From Tetramitus jugosus (Eukaryota > Heterolobosea > Eutetramitea > Acrasida > Vahlkampfiidae), in contig OW569368.1 of assembly GCA_937625935.1 (NCBI GenBank), positions 124,001-188,000 on the forward strand: a DNA stretch of 64,000 nt, given 5' to 3'. The notes beneath the pieces were generated by a model. That model did no database searches. It was not told the DNA's origin and worked only from the letters and a program-made list of their open reading frames with translations. Numbering within the stretch: position 1 is the stretch's first letter; every line of letters starts with the position of its first letter. Below are positions 40,319 through 49,350 of the stretch, one piece after another. The position numbers and the translations under genes were made by a program.

Positions 40319-42742
40319 ATGAGCAACGAACTACCCAAACCAAACACACTCCCACCTCCACAACAACTACACCCATTTCCACTGCAGCACCAGAGTGTAA
40401 CACCTATTCCACCACCACCGAGATCTATTGCCAGTAATACCGCAATCAATGTTGGTTCTTCATCCGACTCGCATGCCATTCCATCTGCTGTGGACGATGA
40501 CAGCACAATGACTATACCAGAGTCGATTACCGACCCAGAAGAGTACAATTTTTTGAATGCGCTTGTCGAGTTTCACGCTGATAATGATTCACTATCACGA
40601 CTCAAAAAATATCCAATCATCAATGGTCAACCATTGGATCTGTACCTTTTGTTTAAGTTGGTGACTGAGAAGGGAGGCTACACGAAAACAGTGAGGAATG
40701 GACCATCGGAAACGAAGCATAATTGGATTGAAATTTACAAGAAGTTGACCAGAAATTATGATCCGAATCAAACCGAGGCAACAATCGTTCAACTAAAGGA
40801 AATTTACTCAAAATTCTTGTTGGAGTATGAAGCAGAGCATTTTGGTCCTTTACAGGTAGCCGCCACAGCAGCAACAACCACGGCAACACCAACTACAGCT
40901 ACAGGCAATGGATCTTCATCAACAAATACGACTCAATCGAACGCATCTTCCAACGGCTCTCCATCACCATCATCAGCAGTTGGTCCAACGAACAATGGTA
41001 CATCATCGTCGGTATCACCCATGCCTGTTGTTCCAGCACTCAAAGTTGAGAATGCCAGTGGAGCACCTGCAAAGGGCAGTGAGATTGTGTTTAGATTCTA
41101 TATTACGAAGAATTGGCTCACGGGAAAGAAACAATTTTTGCACGAGAAACCAAAACCAGTGTTTGATATTCGTGTGGAGCTTGATAATAGTCCAATTGCG
41201 CACGCAATCACACAAAGACTGCCAATATTGGAACATTGTAACAAGTTTGGTGAGCAATTAGTGTATTTTACTTGCCCAAGCATTCCTCCTACACCTGAAT
41301 TCTCAGAGCAGGAAGACAGATTGTCCAATGAGGTAATGCCTATTGGTTCATTGGCTTATTGGAGGGCAGGTTCCTCGTTAGTTCTTGGTTGGGGATCGAC
41401 CCCTGCAGCCAAGAATGGAGAATGCAGACTGTTGGAGCCATGTGTGGCGATCGGTAGATGGGTCAATAGTGGTGACAAGTATTTTTCGCAATCACTTACG
41501 CAAGCATTATCCAGGGTCACTCACACAACTACGCAGCTCCAATTGAAGAGAAGAATCGACAGGACTGCCGATAAACTGCGCGATCTGGATTATATCATTG
41601 TTGAGGTTCAGCCAGCTGAATACTTTTCTGCAAATGATCCAAATGAGCAGGCAAGAACTCTCGCTAAGCAAGTATACATGCCGACATCAGGAGTACCGTC
41701 AATTAAGTCTCCTGCTACTCCGACTGGTCCACCAGGGAGAGGCATTCGACCCTCTACAGCACCTGTTCTGACCACTCTGAACAGCATTACGAATAATATG
41801 AATAGAACACCCACGATATCACCAATGTCGCCTGGTATTGACAAGCAGTTGCCTCATCCCGTACACAATGGGCCACCTCCTCCAATGATGCGACCTCCAT
41901 ACCCATTCAATCAACAAGCACAAAGGGATAATGAGTCGTTTTATGATCATAAGCGGAAAGAAATGCCCAAACAAGACTCTATCAGATCAAATGAGTCACC
42001 TTCTCAATATCCAGGAAGACCAGGCTCACCACAAAATAAGCCTGGCGCAAGTAGGTATCCAACCCAACCTAATATGGCTTCGAGAAGTTCTATTCAACCA
42101 TCCTATATTCAACCTTTGCCTTATGGTCAGTCTCAGAATCAAAGATCAATGCCAACGAGACCTGGCAGTCAGAAGAGATTAGCCGAACCAGACCTGAATC
42201 TTGACGCTAAAATGGCCAAGAGAGCCAGACTGGTGAAGAAGGTGCCTATTGCATCCTCGTTGCCTTCTTGGCTGACTGAAGCTGGAAAAGACGAGCTGGA
42301 CAAACAAGTGCATCACGTTATCATTAGGTACAAGTACAAGGGTGAGAGTGACAATGATTGCCGGATGATCAAGAAATCCCTCGTGTTCACTCCGAAACCA
42401 CATTCCACTGTGGATGATGAAGCCGCCCCAGCAAAACCTGAGAGTACTGAGGAAGAGGAAGCTACCTTAACTGGCTCCAACATCGTATACTTATTGCAAC
42501 AAGATAATGTAGATATTCAAGATCTCGAAGAAGTTCGTCATTTCGAAAAGGGAGTAGATCTGGAAAGCAGTGGTTGGGTACTGTTGGAGAGTGATTACAA
42601 GTGTGCATTGAACCAGCAAGAGTCACCACCAGATCTCAACTTGGCATCATCCACCACCACAACACAACCAGAGACCAATGGAAATCACGCACCAGAGAAA
42701 TCATCCAGCAAGACGATCATCAAGTTGCTGCTCAAAAAATAA
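40319..42742 (+). CDS. ARID protein with TM1367-like cyclophilin-fold domain
   Basis: This 807-residue intronless gene has an ARID/BRIGHT DNA-binding domain at about 73-177 (FLNALVEFHADNDSLSRLKK ... LYLLFKLVTEKGGYTKTV ... WIEIYKKL). After a Ser/Thr/Asn linker, residues about 254-385 show a pattern typical of the small bacterial/archaeal cyclophilin-like TM1367 family: a beta-rich start, LPILEHCNKFGEQLVYFTCP, then GSLAYWRAGSSLVLGWGSTP and CVAIGRWV. The middle is Pro/Ser/Gln-rich. A C-terminal block (about 640-790) has a basic nuclear-signal-like stretch (KMAKRARLVKKVP), a beta-rich segment (HHVIIRYKYKG) and an acidic helix region. ARID proteins are often subunits of SWI/SNF-type remodellers; here that is inferred. 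The fused cyclophilin-like part is unusual. Confidence 0.8.
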   Translation: MSNELPKPNTLPPPQQLHPFPLQHQSVTPIPPPPRSIASNTAINVGSSSDSHAIPSAVDDDSTMTIPESITDPEEYNFLNALVEFHADNDSLSRLKKYPIINGQPLDLYLLFKLVTEKGGYTKTVRNGPSETKHNWIEIYKKLTRNYDPNQTEATIVQLKEIYSKFLLEYEAEHFGPLQVAATAATTTATPTTATGNGSSSTNTTQSNASSNGSPSPSSAVGPTNNGTSSSVSPMPVVPALKVENASGAPAKGSEIVFRFYITKNWLTGKKQFLHEKPKPVFDIRVELDNSPIAHAITQRLPILEHCNKFGEQLVYFTCPSIPPTPEFSEQEDRLSNEVMPIGSLAYWRAGSSLVLGWGSTPAAKNGECRLLEPCVAIGRWVNSGDKYFSQSLTQALSRVTHTTTQLQLKRRIDRTADKLRDLDYIIVEVQPAEYFSANDPNEQARTLAKQVYMPTSGVPSIKSPATPTGPPGRGIRPSTAPVLTTLNSITNNMNRTPTISPMSPGIDKQLPHPVHNGPPPPMMRPPYPFNQQAQRDNESFYDHKRKEMPKQDSIRSNESPSQYPGRPGSPQNKPGASRYPTQPNMASRSSIQPSYIQPLPYGQSQNQRSMPTRPGSQKRLAEPDLNLDAKMAKRARLVKKVPIASSLPSWLTEAGKDELDKQVHHVIIRYKYKGESDNDCRMIKKSLVFTPKPHSTVDDEAAPAKPESTEEEEATLTGSNIVYLLQQDNVDIQDLEEVRHFEKGVDLESSGWVLLESDYKCALNQQESPPDLNLASSTTTTQPETNGNHAPEKSSSKTIIKLLLKK

Positions 42743-42816
42743 AAGAGAGAACTTCCTCTGCTACTTCCGGAGAAACACAATTTTGTGAAAGGAAGGAGAC
42801 ACAAACATCACAAAAA

Positions 42817-44220
42817 ATGTCATCAACACCAACAACACCAACAACGACTAGGACTCCACCACCAGTGATCCACCCTTCAAAAGATCAATCACCATCACCA
42901 CCATCACCATCAGAAGAAGAGGTCGCAGAACTGACAGAGCACCAAGTGAGAACAATTGTCTCAGAGGTGTTGGAGGAAGAAGCTCAACAGGGTAAAATAA
43001 CACCACGTACCTCAAGTAATACTCACAAAACTGTTGATCGCCCAACAGCAAGAATCAAGCATAGTGGTGTTACCAAGAATGTAGTGTACTCTGTAGCTAC
43101 AGAGAAGAAGCAGCCTCATCGTGAGCATCATCAACAGCAGCAGCAGCAACAGCAACAACCACCACTAATCTTTATTCTGTTGTGTCTCTTTCTCATGTAC
43201 TTGTGTTTTGAACCATTTAAGAGTGTATTTATGTTGGCCGTTCACTTGTTTCAAAGTTGCTTGACCATTGGTGTCGTGTCGTATGTTTATGCGAACGCAC
43301 CAAAGCTCTTGAACATGTTTAATGCGCCATCATCATCATCATCATCAAAAGAAGTTTCTCCTTCCACTTCTTCTTCGTCTTCTGTTGTTGTTGCCGCTGC
43401 CGCCGCAGCTTCAACCATGGGCAACAACTACGATGAGAACAAGAGAATGAGCACCAACACGCTCAATAGGAAAATTGTTCAGAGCGCACGCCGCATCGAG
43501 CTTACAATTTTTAGTTTTATTGTATGTGTCGGAGTCATTTGGGGCGGTTTTGGATTGGCGTTTGAGCTCTTGCTGGTTCTTGGCGCCATTCACTCATTTT
43601 ACGATTCTAGATATGCTCTGTTTGAGCCAGCTCTCATTGTTTCCACTGCAATCACCACTTTTTTGCATGTTGTGTTGAGTGTATTGGGAAAGACAAGTCT
43701 TGTCCTGTTGTTGGTGGCATTGATTGTGACTCTGGTGAAAACGAAACCAACAGAGGAGCAAGTACGATCAGAGATGATCGCAAAGCTTGATGCGTATCGA
43801 CAAGAGGCACGTGCCAAGGCAGCACCAGTGTCTAGCACATACCGTTTTGCGATCACTAGGATCTCTTCGTTTGTGAAGCAGGTGGTAGCTTCGGCCAAGG
43901 TGAGCGTTCAGTTCGAGTCCAGAGATTGGATTATTGGCATTGTTGGCACAACTCCTTCACTTCCACAAATCGTTGCTATTGGAGCACTGGGATGCGTGTT
44001 TATCGTTCCGCTGTACGAGAGAAGATCAGGCAAAGAAACCGAGTTTGGTTTCAGTCTGTTTTGTCGAGAACAGATCAGTGCTCTCCTGCAAACCACATCC
44101 GATCTCAATCTTGAGGAATTGGTGAAGCAGTTGAGTGGCGAATGGAGCCAAATGGATGCCAGTGAGAAGTATGCCTACCTATTGCAGGCAAAAGATGCCA
44201 TTGTAGATTATGTACAATAA
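42817..44220 (+). CDS. hypothetical multi-pass membrane protein
   Basis: The open frame extends upstream into the ARID gene to 42601, but the ATG at 42817, after the ARID stop and an A-rich leader, is the natural start (467 residues). The first 110 residues are Thr/Ser/Pro-rich with a Glu/Gln coiled coil and a short poly-Gln. Hydrophobic helices follow at about 113-155 (PLIFILLCLFLMYLCFEPFK and the next), and at about 228-310 (three to four spans in IELTIFSFIVCVGVIWGGF ... SVLGKTSLVLLLVALIVTLV), with one more near 388. A poly-Ser/Ala linker separates the two groups. No family is recognised. The layout (cytosolic tail, clustered helices) would fit an ER or endosomal membrane-shaping protein, but this is a guess. 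Confidence 0.6.
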   Translation: MSSTPTTPTTTRTPPPVIHPSKDQSPSPPSPSEEEVAELTEHQVRTIVSEVLEEEAQQGKITPRTSSNTHKTVDRPTARIKHSGVTKNVVYSVATEKKQPHREHHQQQQQQQQQPPLIFILLCLFLMYLCFEPFKSVFMLAVHLFQSCLTIGVVSYVYANAPKLLNMFNAPSSSSSSKEVSPSTSSSSSVVVAAAAAASTMGNNYDENKRMSTNTLNRKIVQSARRIELTIFSFIVCVGVIWGGFGLAFELLLVLGAIHSFYDSRYALFEPALIVSTAITTFLHVVLSVLGKTSLVLLLVALIVTLVKTKPTEEQVRSEMIAKLDAYRQEARAKAAPVSSTYRFAITRISSFVKQVVASAKVSVQFESRDWIIGIVGTTPSLPQIVAIGALGCVFIVPLYERRSGKETEFGFSLFCREQISALLQTTSDLNLEELVKQLSGEWSQMDASEKYAYLLQAKDAIVDYVQ

Positions 44221-44230
44221 AACGTAATGT

Positions 44231-47200
44231 TTATTTACTGAAGAATTCCTCGGCATCAACAACTTCAAGAGTGATGCCTTGCTCCTCCTTCATACTCTTT
44301 ACAATATCGTCAATCTTGGAAGGATTTGTGACAATGACAACGTTGCTGTAGTTGATGTCGAACAATTTGATCATCAACTCATTCAAACACAGCTCCAAGT
44401 CCTCGACTGTAACTGCTGAAATGCGATCGAGTAGAGCACGGTTCGCTTCAGGGTGACATCCTCTAAGATATTGAGTGAATCGATTGGACGCAGCCATGTG
44501 CATTGTCTCTTCTGCTCCAATGACGAGAGAAATGACAGCAGAGCGGGCGGCCTCAACAATCACTTCCTCAAATTGTTCAGTCTTGTCCTGATACTTGCCC
44601 AAAATGGATTTTGCTTCATTGTAAGCCTTAACAACACTTCCTGATTGGCCAAGAATAAAGTACAAGAGCCCTTCTTCAATATTCTGATGAATAGAGTAGT
44701 TGTAGCTGAGACCCTTGCCTCTAATTTGCTTCCAGAATGGTCCTTCAAGAGCTGTAAAGTACTCAATCAGGACGAGCAATGGGGCTCTCATCTTGTGATC
44801 AAAATCTGTGATACCAAAGCAACTCTGATTCAAGTATCCAGAATCGGTGGAGGCCAATGGGAAAATGTAACCCTTCTTCTCAGGGTTCATTCCCAAGGCT
44901 CTCTCAGTCAGTAAGTGCTTTGAACTTTCAAAAGCAGGAGGCACATGGTTACTAGTCAGAGGTGCCACAGGGAGATCCTTTGGTAAAAAGTCTTCGATGA
45001 AGGCGCTCTTTGGTCTTGACACCTTGTACATGTTACCAGTGAAATGAATACGCATTGTTCTTGGATCAGTTACGATTCTTCTGAATTCATTGAGCTCGCT
45101 AATGACAGATTCTGGATCGGAATCCAATCGCTCCACTATAGAGGTGAGGAACTTGTGTTGTTTGATACTATTTGTCTCAATGTGGTTGCTTCTTTCCGGT
45201 TTGAAGTTCAAGAAGTGCAATCCTGAACGACTGATGTAATTTGGTGATCTCTTTGTTCTTGCAACGTCACTAATCAACTTTTTAGCAGAAATCTTGAGTC
45301 TTTCGGTAGCGAAGATCGATCTCCATAGCACATCAGACATCCATTGCACACAACTTTCAAACTCTTTTCTCTCAAACTTCAAATTGAGCCACATGAGTTG
45401 ACCAAAGCTACCCACTGTAAAGTTTCCACCAGATTGGCCACATCCGTTGCTGTGGTCCACAGATTGATCATCAAGTTGATAGACAACTTCTTCATGAGGA
45501 ATGATCACACCATTTTTGTTCAGCGGACTATCAAAGATAACTTCCAGATAGAGCTCAATGTACTTACGGAGATCACTAGACAAGTTTCCAGTGTCCAATG
45601 ATACATTAATTGACACAAATTCACTCGAAATGTGATCGTACTGCACAAAGAATGGGAATGGCTTGTTGTTTTCTTGTTCTAAATAGTTGGCAAGCTCGGC
45701 TGATTCTTCAGTAGTTGGTTTCTCATCTGTTCTATATGTTGTGATAGGGATGAACGAGATTGAACTCACGTCTGGCACCTTGAAGCTCTTCAAAAATTCT
45801 TCACTGACAGGAGGATTGTTAAGCTCTTCTGCTCTCTGCAGATCCTTTTCCAATTGTGCCAACTTTTCTTCACCCAATTCCTCTGCCTGCTTCTTCAATC
45901 GCTCAGATTCCTCTTGTGCAATCTTTTCTCCTAGGGAGACAGAAGGCTGACCAAGAATCGTGCATGATGGCTTATCAATCAACTGTGTTTGAATCATATC
46001 GACCCAAAATTGACTGTCCTTTGTTTCTAAAATTTCCAAGTGCTTAATCTCGTTCAAAGATTCCAATAGCTGGTTCTCATTGGTTGCATAAATGAAATCG
46101 CTAATCATTTCCATGGAGAATGAGTTATGAGGGTCTTCCTCAATTCCACTCAGGAATTTCACTCGCTTTTGCTTGATCACACTCTTCATTCGCTTCATAT
46201 CAATTCCTTCCTTGACAATCTCATTCAACAACTCAAAGAGTTGTGGCTTAATATCGTCCATATCCTCTGTTTCCACATTCTTGAACATGAGATAGACGCA
46301 GCATTCAACTCCCTCAGAAGTAGAGAAGGAAAGATCACCACAAACAGCATCTTCACTCTCCACAAACTCCTTTTGCAGAGGTGCCACTGCAGAATCAGTC
46401 AAGTAGCTCATGAGCACATACAGGGCGTTTCGTTGCAAAAAATCACTCCATGCGCAAGATCTCCAACTAATGGACACAATGGCACCACCATCTTCCTCAT
46501 CCGATGGAAACTCTACTCTCTTCTCTTGATCTTGTGTAAAGGCAGGAACAACAGAAGCCCATGGTCTCTCACTCTCATACTCAATATTCTTTTGAATAAT
46601 CTTTGTTTCAATTTCACTCAATGCACTCAACACTTCATCTTCATTGACCTTTCCCGTCACAATCACTCGCATATTATCCGGTCTATAGTACTTTCGATGA
46701 TAATTTCTCACCTTTTCCACTGTTAGTTCACGCAGATTCTTCACACGTCCACCAGTATTGTAACCGTAGCCACATCCTTCGTACAGTGTCTCCATCATCG
46801 TATGATACACCAGACTAGATCCACTATTCTCTGATGATTGCATCTCACAGTACACTACACCTGCATCTTTTCCCTCACCGTCGACGTGATGAACCTCCGT
46901 GTGGAACCCGGTGTCTGTCACCGTAGGATACAGAATGTGATCCATGTAGACGGGCAACAGTCGATTAAAGCCCTCTGATCCAGCTGTTGTCAGTGTATAG
47001 CAAGTGTGATCGACATCGGTCCATGCATTGGTACCTTGAGCGAGACATCGATTGGCCAACTGATCCAAAATTCCCTTGTAAGGGTATTTCTCCGATCCGA
47101 GGAAAATCATGTGTTCGAGAACGTGTGGACAGCCATCGTGATCGTTTGCTTCGGTGGCCACTGCAACGTAGCAGTTGACGAGTGGACCTTCGATTTGAGC

Positions 47201-47332
47201 AAATGAGACTGAGAGATTGGTCTGAGTGGATGTGTACTTTGAGATGGGAACATTTGCAAAATTGAGTTGTTGAACGAGTTGGAATCCGTGAGGAGTAGGT
47301 GTTGTTTTTGTTGTTTGTGGATTGGGAGTCAT
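44231..47332 (-). CDS. M16 (insulinase-family) zinc metallopeptidase
   Basis: This minus-strand, intronless gene of 1033 residues has the inverted zinc motif HxxEH (H70-V-L-E-H74, in GCPHVLEHMIFLGSEKYP) near the N-terminus, and the downstream Glu in the VVYCEMQSSENSGSSL region that completes zinc binding in M16 enzymes. AQGTNAWTDVDHTCYTL is the conserved substrate-strand segment. Four M16 half-domains are implied by length; the second half (SYNYSIHQNIEEGLLYFILG) has no active site, as usual. The sequence is nearest to the cytosolic M16C group of yeast YOL098C and S. pombe relatives rather than to mitochondrial presequence protease, since no targeting presequence is seen. A short Glu/Lys coiled coil lies in the linker. 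The role is degradation of small peptides. Its stop lies 10 bp from the convergent membrane-protein gene. Confidence 0.9.
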   Translation of the reverse strand: MTPNPQTTKTTPTPHGFQLVQQLNFANVPISKYTSTQTNLSVSFAQIEGPLVNCYVAVATEANDHDGCPHVLEHMIFLGSEKYPYKGILDQLANRCLAQGTNAWTDVDHTCYTLTTAGSEGFNRLLPVYMDHILYPTVTDTGFHTEVHHVDGEGKDAGVVYCEMQSSENSGSSLVYHTMMETLYEGCGYGYNTGGRVKNLRELTVEKVRNYHRKYYRPDNMRVIVTGKVNEDEVLSALSEIETKIIQKNIEYESERPWASVVPAFTQDQEKRVEFPSDEEDGGAIVSISWRSCAWSDFLQRNALYVLMSYLTDSAVAPLQKEFVESEDAVCGDLSFSTSEGVECCVYLMFKNVETEDMDDIKPQLFELLNEIVKEGIDMKRMKSVIKQKRVKFLSGIEEDPHNSFSMEMISDFIYATNENQLLESLNEIKHLEILETKDSQFWVDMIQTQLIDKPSCTILGQPSVSLGEKIAQEESERLKKQAEELGEEKLAQLEKDLQRAEELNNPPVSEEFLKSFKVPDVSSISFIPITTYRTDEKPTTEESAELANYLEQENNKPFPFFVQYDHISSEFVSINVSLDTGNLSSDLRKYIELYLEVIFDSPLNKNGVIIPHEEVVYQLDDQSVDHSNGCGQSGGNFTVGSFGQLMWLNLKFERKEFESCVQWMSDVLWRSIFATERLKISAKKLISDVARTKRSPNYISRSGLHFLNFKPERSNHIETNSIKQHKFLTSIVERLDSDPESVISELNEFRRIVTDPRTMRIHFTGNMYKVSRPKSAFIEDFLPKDLPVAPLTSNHVPPAFESSKHLLTERALGMNPEKKGYIFPLASTDSGYLNQSCFGITDFDHKMRAPLLVLIEYFTALEGPFWKQIRGKGLSYNYSIHQNIEEGLLYFILGQSGSVVKAYNEAKSILGKYQDKTEQFEEVIVEAARSAVISLVIGAEETMHMAASNRFTQYLRGCHPEANRALLDRISAVTVEDLELCLNELMIKLFDINYSNVVIVTNPSKIDDIVKSMKEEQGITLEVVDAEEFFSK

Positions 47333-47570
47333 GATGTTGTTATTTGTATATGTTAATTTTGTTGGTTTGTTTTGATTTTTTGAGAATTTTGGAAATGATT
47401 TTGTTGCGCTTGGAGATTGATGCAGAATCTCTCTACTGTGGAGCGGAGAAAGTGTTCACGATTGTATGTGAATACCAAGAGTTTACAATATTTTAGAGGA
47501 GATGCGATAGATCATTGCAATAGTACCATTGCCCATGATTGATCACAGAAAGGAGAGTTGGTGGTAGTGT

Positions 47571-48468
47571 TCATGCACTTTCGTTGCAGGCTCTCACAAT
47601 TTCCACTAGATCAATGAGATCATGGATGACGAAATCTGGCTCGTATTCAATGACACACTTGTCATGTTTTTCATCCCAATGATCCATTCGTGTGAACAAG
47701 CAACTTTGAACGAATCCAGTCTTCTTTGCACTGTCAATATCATGGAAAGAATCACCAACCATCAAGCAATTCTGTGGTGGAATATTCAATTGGCGTGCAA
47801 TGTGCAACAAGGGCTCCGGGGATGGCTTATAAGGCCGGAAATCTCTACTGAGCTTGACACTGAACAGATCAATAAATGGACGATCAGCCAACTTGTCCAA
47901 AAAGAACTGTAGGCTCTCCTGAGAGTTTCTCGTGACTATCGCTGCATATTCGAGTTGACTCTGGCAATGTTCTTGCTTCTCTCGGAGAGATAGCTTGTGC
48001 AACTCGGTCAAACAATGTTCCATGTTTGGTTGGAATTGCAGGCGGTCATTTGCTTCTCGCTCCACTTGATCAATAATGTCCAACAATCGATGTCTCTCGG
48101 ATTCATCACCCACAGCATAAATCGTGTCCAACAGATCACCTGTAGTGATTCCTGTTCTCGATCTCATTGCATGAAAGTCAATCACTGGCACTGTCAGAGT
48201 ACCATCCATGTCAAACTACAAACAAAAACAACAACAATTCACATGAGCATTCAAGGTCTATCCGATCAGATCTGTCATCATGATGACAATCACAAACAGT
48301 TCTCTCCTCACTAGAAAAGCAAAAACATACGATTACACATCGAATAGGGTTACACGTGGCCTTCTTGTGCACAAATATCTGCTTCCCTGATTGGACCAGT
48401 GGTTTGTAGAAGCCTCTAGTCAGGAACGAAGCTGTCATTTTGTTTTTGATTTCGGCTTGTGTTTCCAT
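47571..48468 (-). CDS. HAD-superfamily phosphatase
   Basis: Two exons, 48468-48331 and 48215-47571, are joined over a 115-nt intron (GTATGT ... TTGTAG). The join completes the catalytic motif I, CVI-FDMDGTLTVP, in frame; total 260 residues. Motif III/IV is KPSPEPLLHIA ... CLMVGDSFHDIDSAKKTGF. The nucleophile and acid-base Asp residues (FDMDGT) and the metal-binding GDS-x2-D are present, so the enzyme should be active. The class I cap lies between the motifs. The nearest relatives by pattern are phosphoglycolate phosphatase-like or beta-phosphoglucomutase-like HADs; the substrate is not predictable. The first 40 residues (MTASFLTRGFYKPLVQSGKQ) are basic and could be a mitochondrial presequence. 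Without the intron the product would lose its catalytic Asp, so the splice model is well supported. Confidence 0.87.
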
Positions 48469-48636
48469 GGGGAAAAATGAAAACCCTCATTTTTCGTCCG
48501 AGCAATTTTTGATTGGTTGAATTACAATGGAACAAAACCCGTGTTTCTTCTTTTTTCCATAGCTCTCCAACAGTTGGAGCTAATTGCTGCCCTATCATCA
48601 TTTTTAAAAAACATCTAACATACCCCATCATCTAAC

Positions 48637-49107
48637 ATGAGATTCTCTTTGGTTCTTGCTGTTCTGTTGCTCGTTGTGACTTTTGTTTCTGCTTACTCTG
48701 TTCGTCGTGTTTCAATGAAGCACATCGCTATGAGTGATATGCCAGCATTGACTTTCAGATGCTATGCGCTTACTCCTGGATGCATGGGACAAGAAGCTTA
48801 TGATTTGTACATGGCAAAGCACAATATTCTGAGCGAAGCTATGATCAGATTCCCAGCCGAGATTAGATGTAGAGCTCTCATTCCAGAGTGCATCGGAGAA
48901 AAGGCTTACACTCACTACAAGATGTTGAGCGACATTAGAGCACCAGATTTTCCAATCAAGAACGACAGAATAAGATATTTGATGGCTGATGTTCCTGTTC
49001 CAAACAGTCTTAAGAAGGGTGCCCGATTCTGCAAAGCTTTGACTCCTTCATGCATGGGCAGAGAAGCCTATGAGAAGTACATTCAACGCCTCATCAACCA
49101 ATTGTAA
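48637..49107 (+). CDS. small secreted protein with three Cys-repeat units
   Basis: This 156-residue intronless gene has a strong signal peptide (FSLVLAVLLLVVTFVSAYS). The mature part carries three copies of a unit with consensus C-x-A-L-x-P-x-C-x-G-x-x-A-Y-x-x-Y: CYALTPGCMGQEAYDLYMAK, CRALIPECIGEKAYTHYKML and CKALTPSCMGREAYEKYIQR. Each unit has two Cys seven residues apart, suggesting one internal disulfide per repeat. Spacers of 30-40 residues separate the units. No known family is recognised. The protein is probably exported or stored in a secretory compartment; it could be an enzyme inhibitor, matrix or signalling peptide precursor. Basic residues before unit 1 (SVRRVSMK) may be a processing site. 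The half-LINE starts 240 bp downstream. Confidence 0.75.
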   Translation: MRFSLVLAVLLLVVTFVSAYSVRRVSMKHIAMSDMPALTFRCYALTPGCMGQEAYDLYMAKHNILSEAMIRFPAEIRCRALIPECIGEKAYTHYKMLSDIRAPDFPIKNDRIRYLMADVPVPNSLKKGARFCKALTPSCMGREAYEKYIQRLINQL

Positions 49108-49335
49108 AGTGTGGCAATAAATGCTTTCTCAATTTTCTCCTGATCACTATTTTTTAAGACTACATTTCGTCCACTTTCTTGTTGTTTCCTTGTGTGTTTT
49201 ACGACAATGTCCGGTATTGTAATACAATTGTAAAATATCTTCACTGAAATAGAAGATGAACAATAGTGTAATCTTCCTCTCGTGGTCCACATTGCATACC
49301 AATTTTGGTGAACCTGTCACCCAATTCCATTTTTC

Positions 49336-49349
49336 TGCGCTTTTTGAGT
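49336..49349. repeat. target-site duplication, distal copy of the LINE array
   Basis: TGCGCTTTTTGAGT here matches TGCGTTTTTTGAGT at 59316-59329 at 13 of 14 positions. The two copies flank the entire LINE array, at the outermost poly(A) here and at the outermost 5' junction there. Confidence 0.65.
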
Positions 49350-49350
49350 A

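Noticed and set aside
42601-42816. Extension of the membrane protein into the ARID gene
   Set aside because: The overlap lies in another frame of a conserved coding region; the ATG at 42817 has a proper leader.
48211-48330. Continuation of the HAD first exon as a Cys-rich tail
   Set aside because: It is intron sequence: splicing restores the FDMDGT catalytic motif, which is otherwise split.
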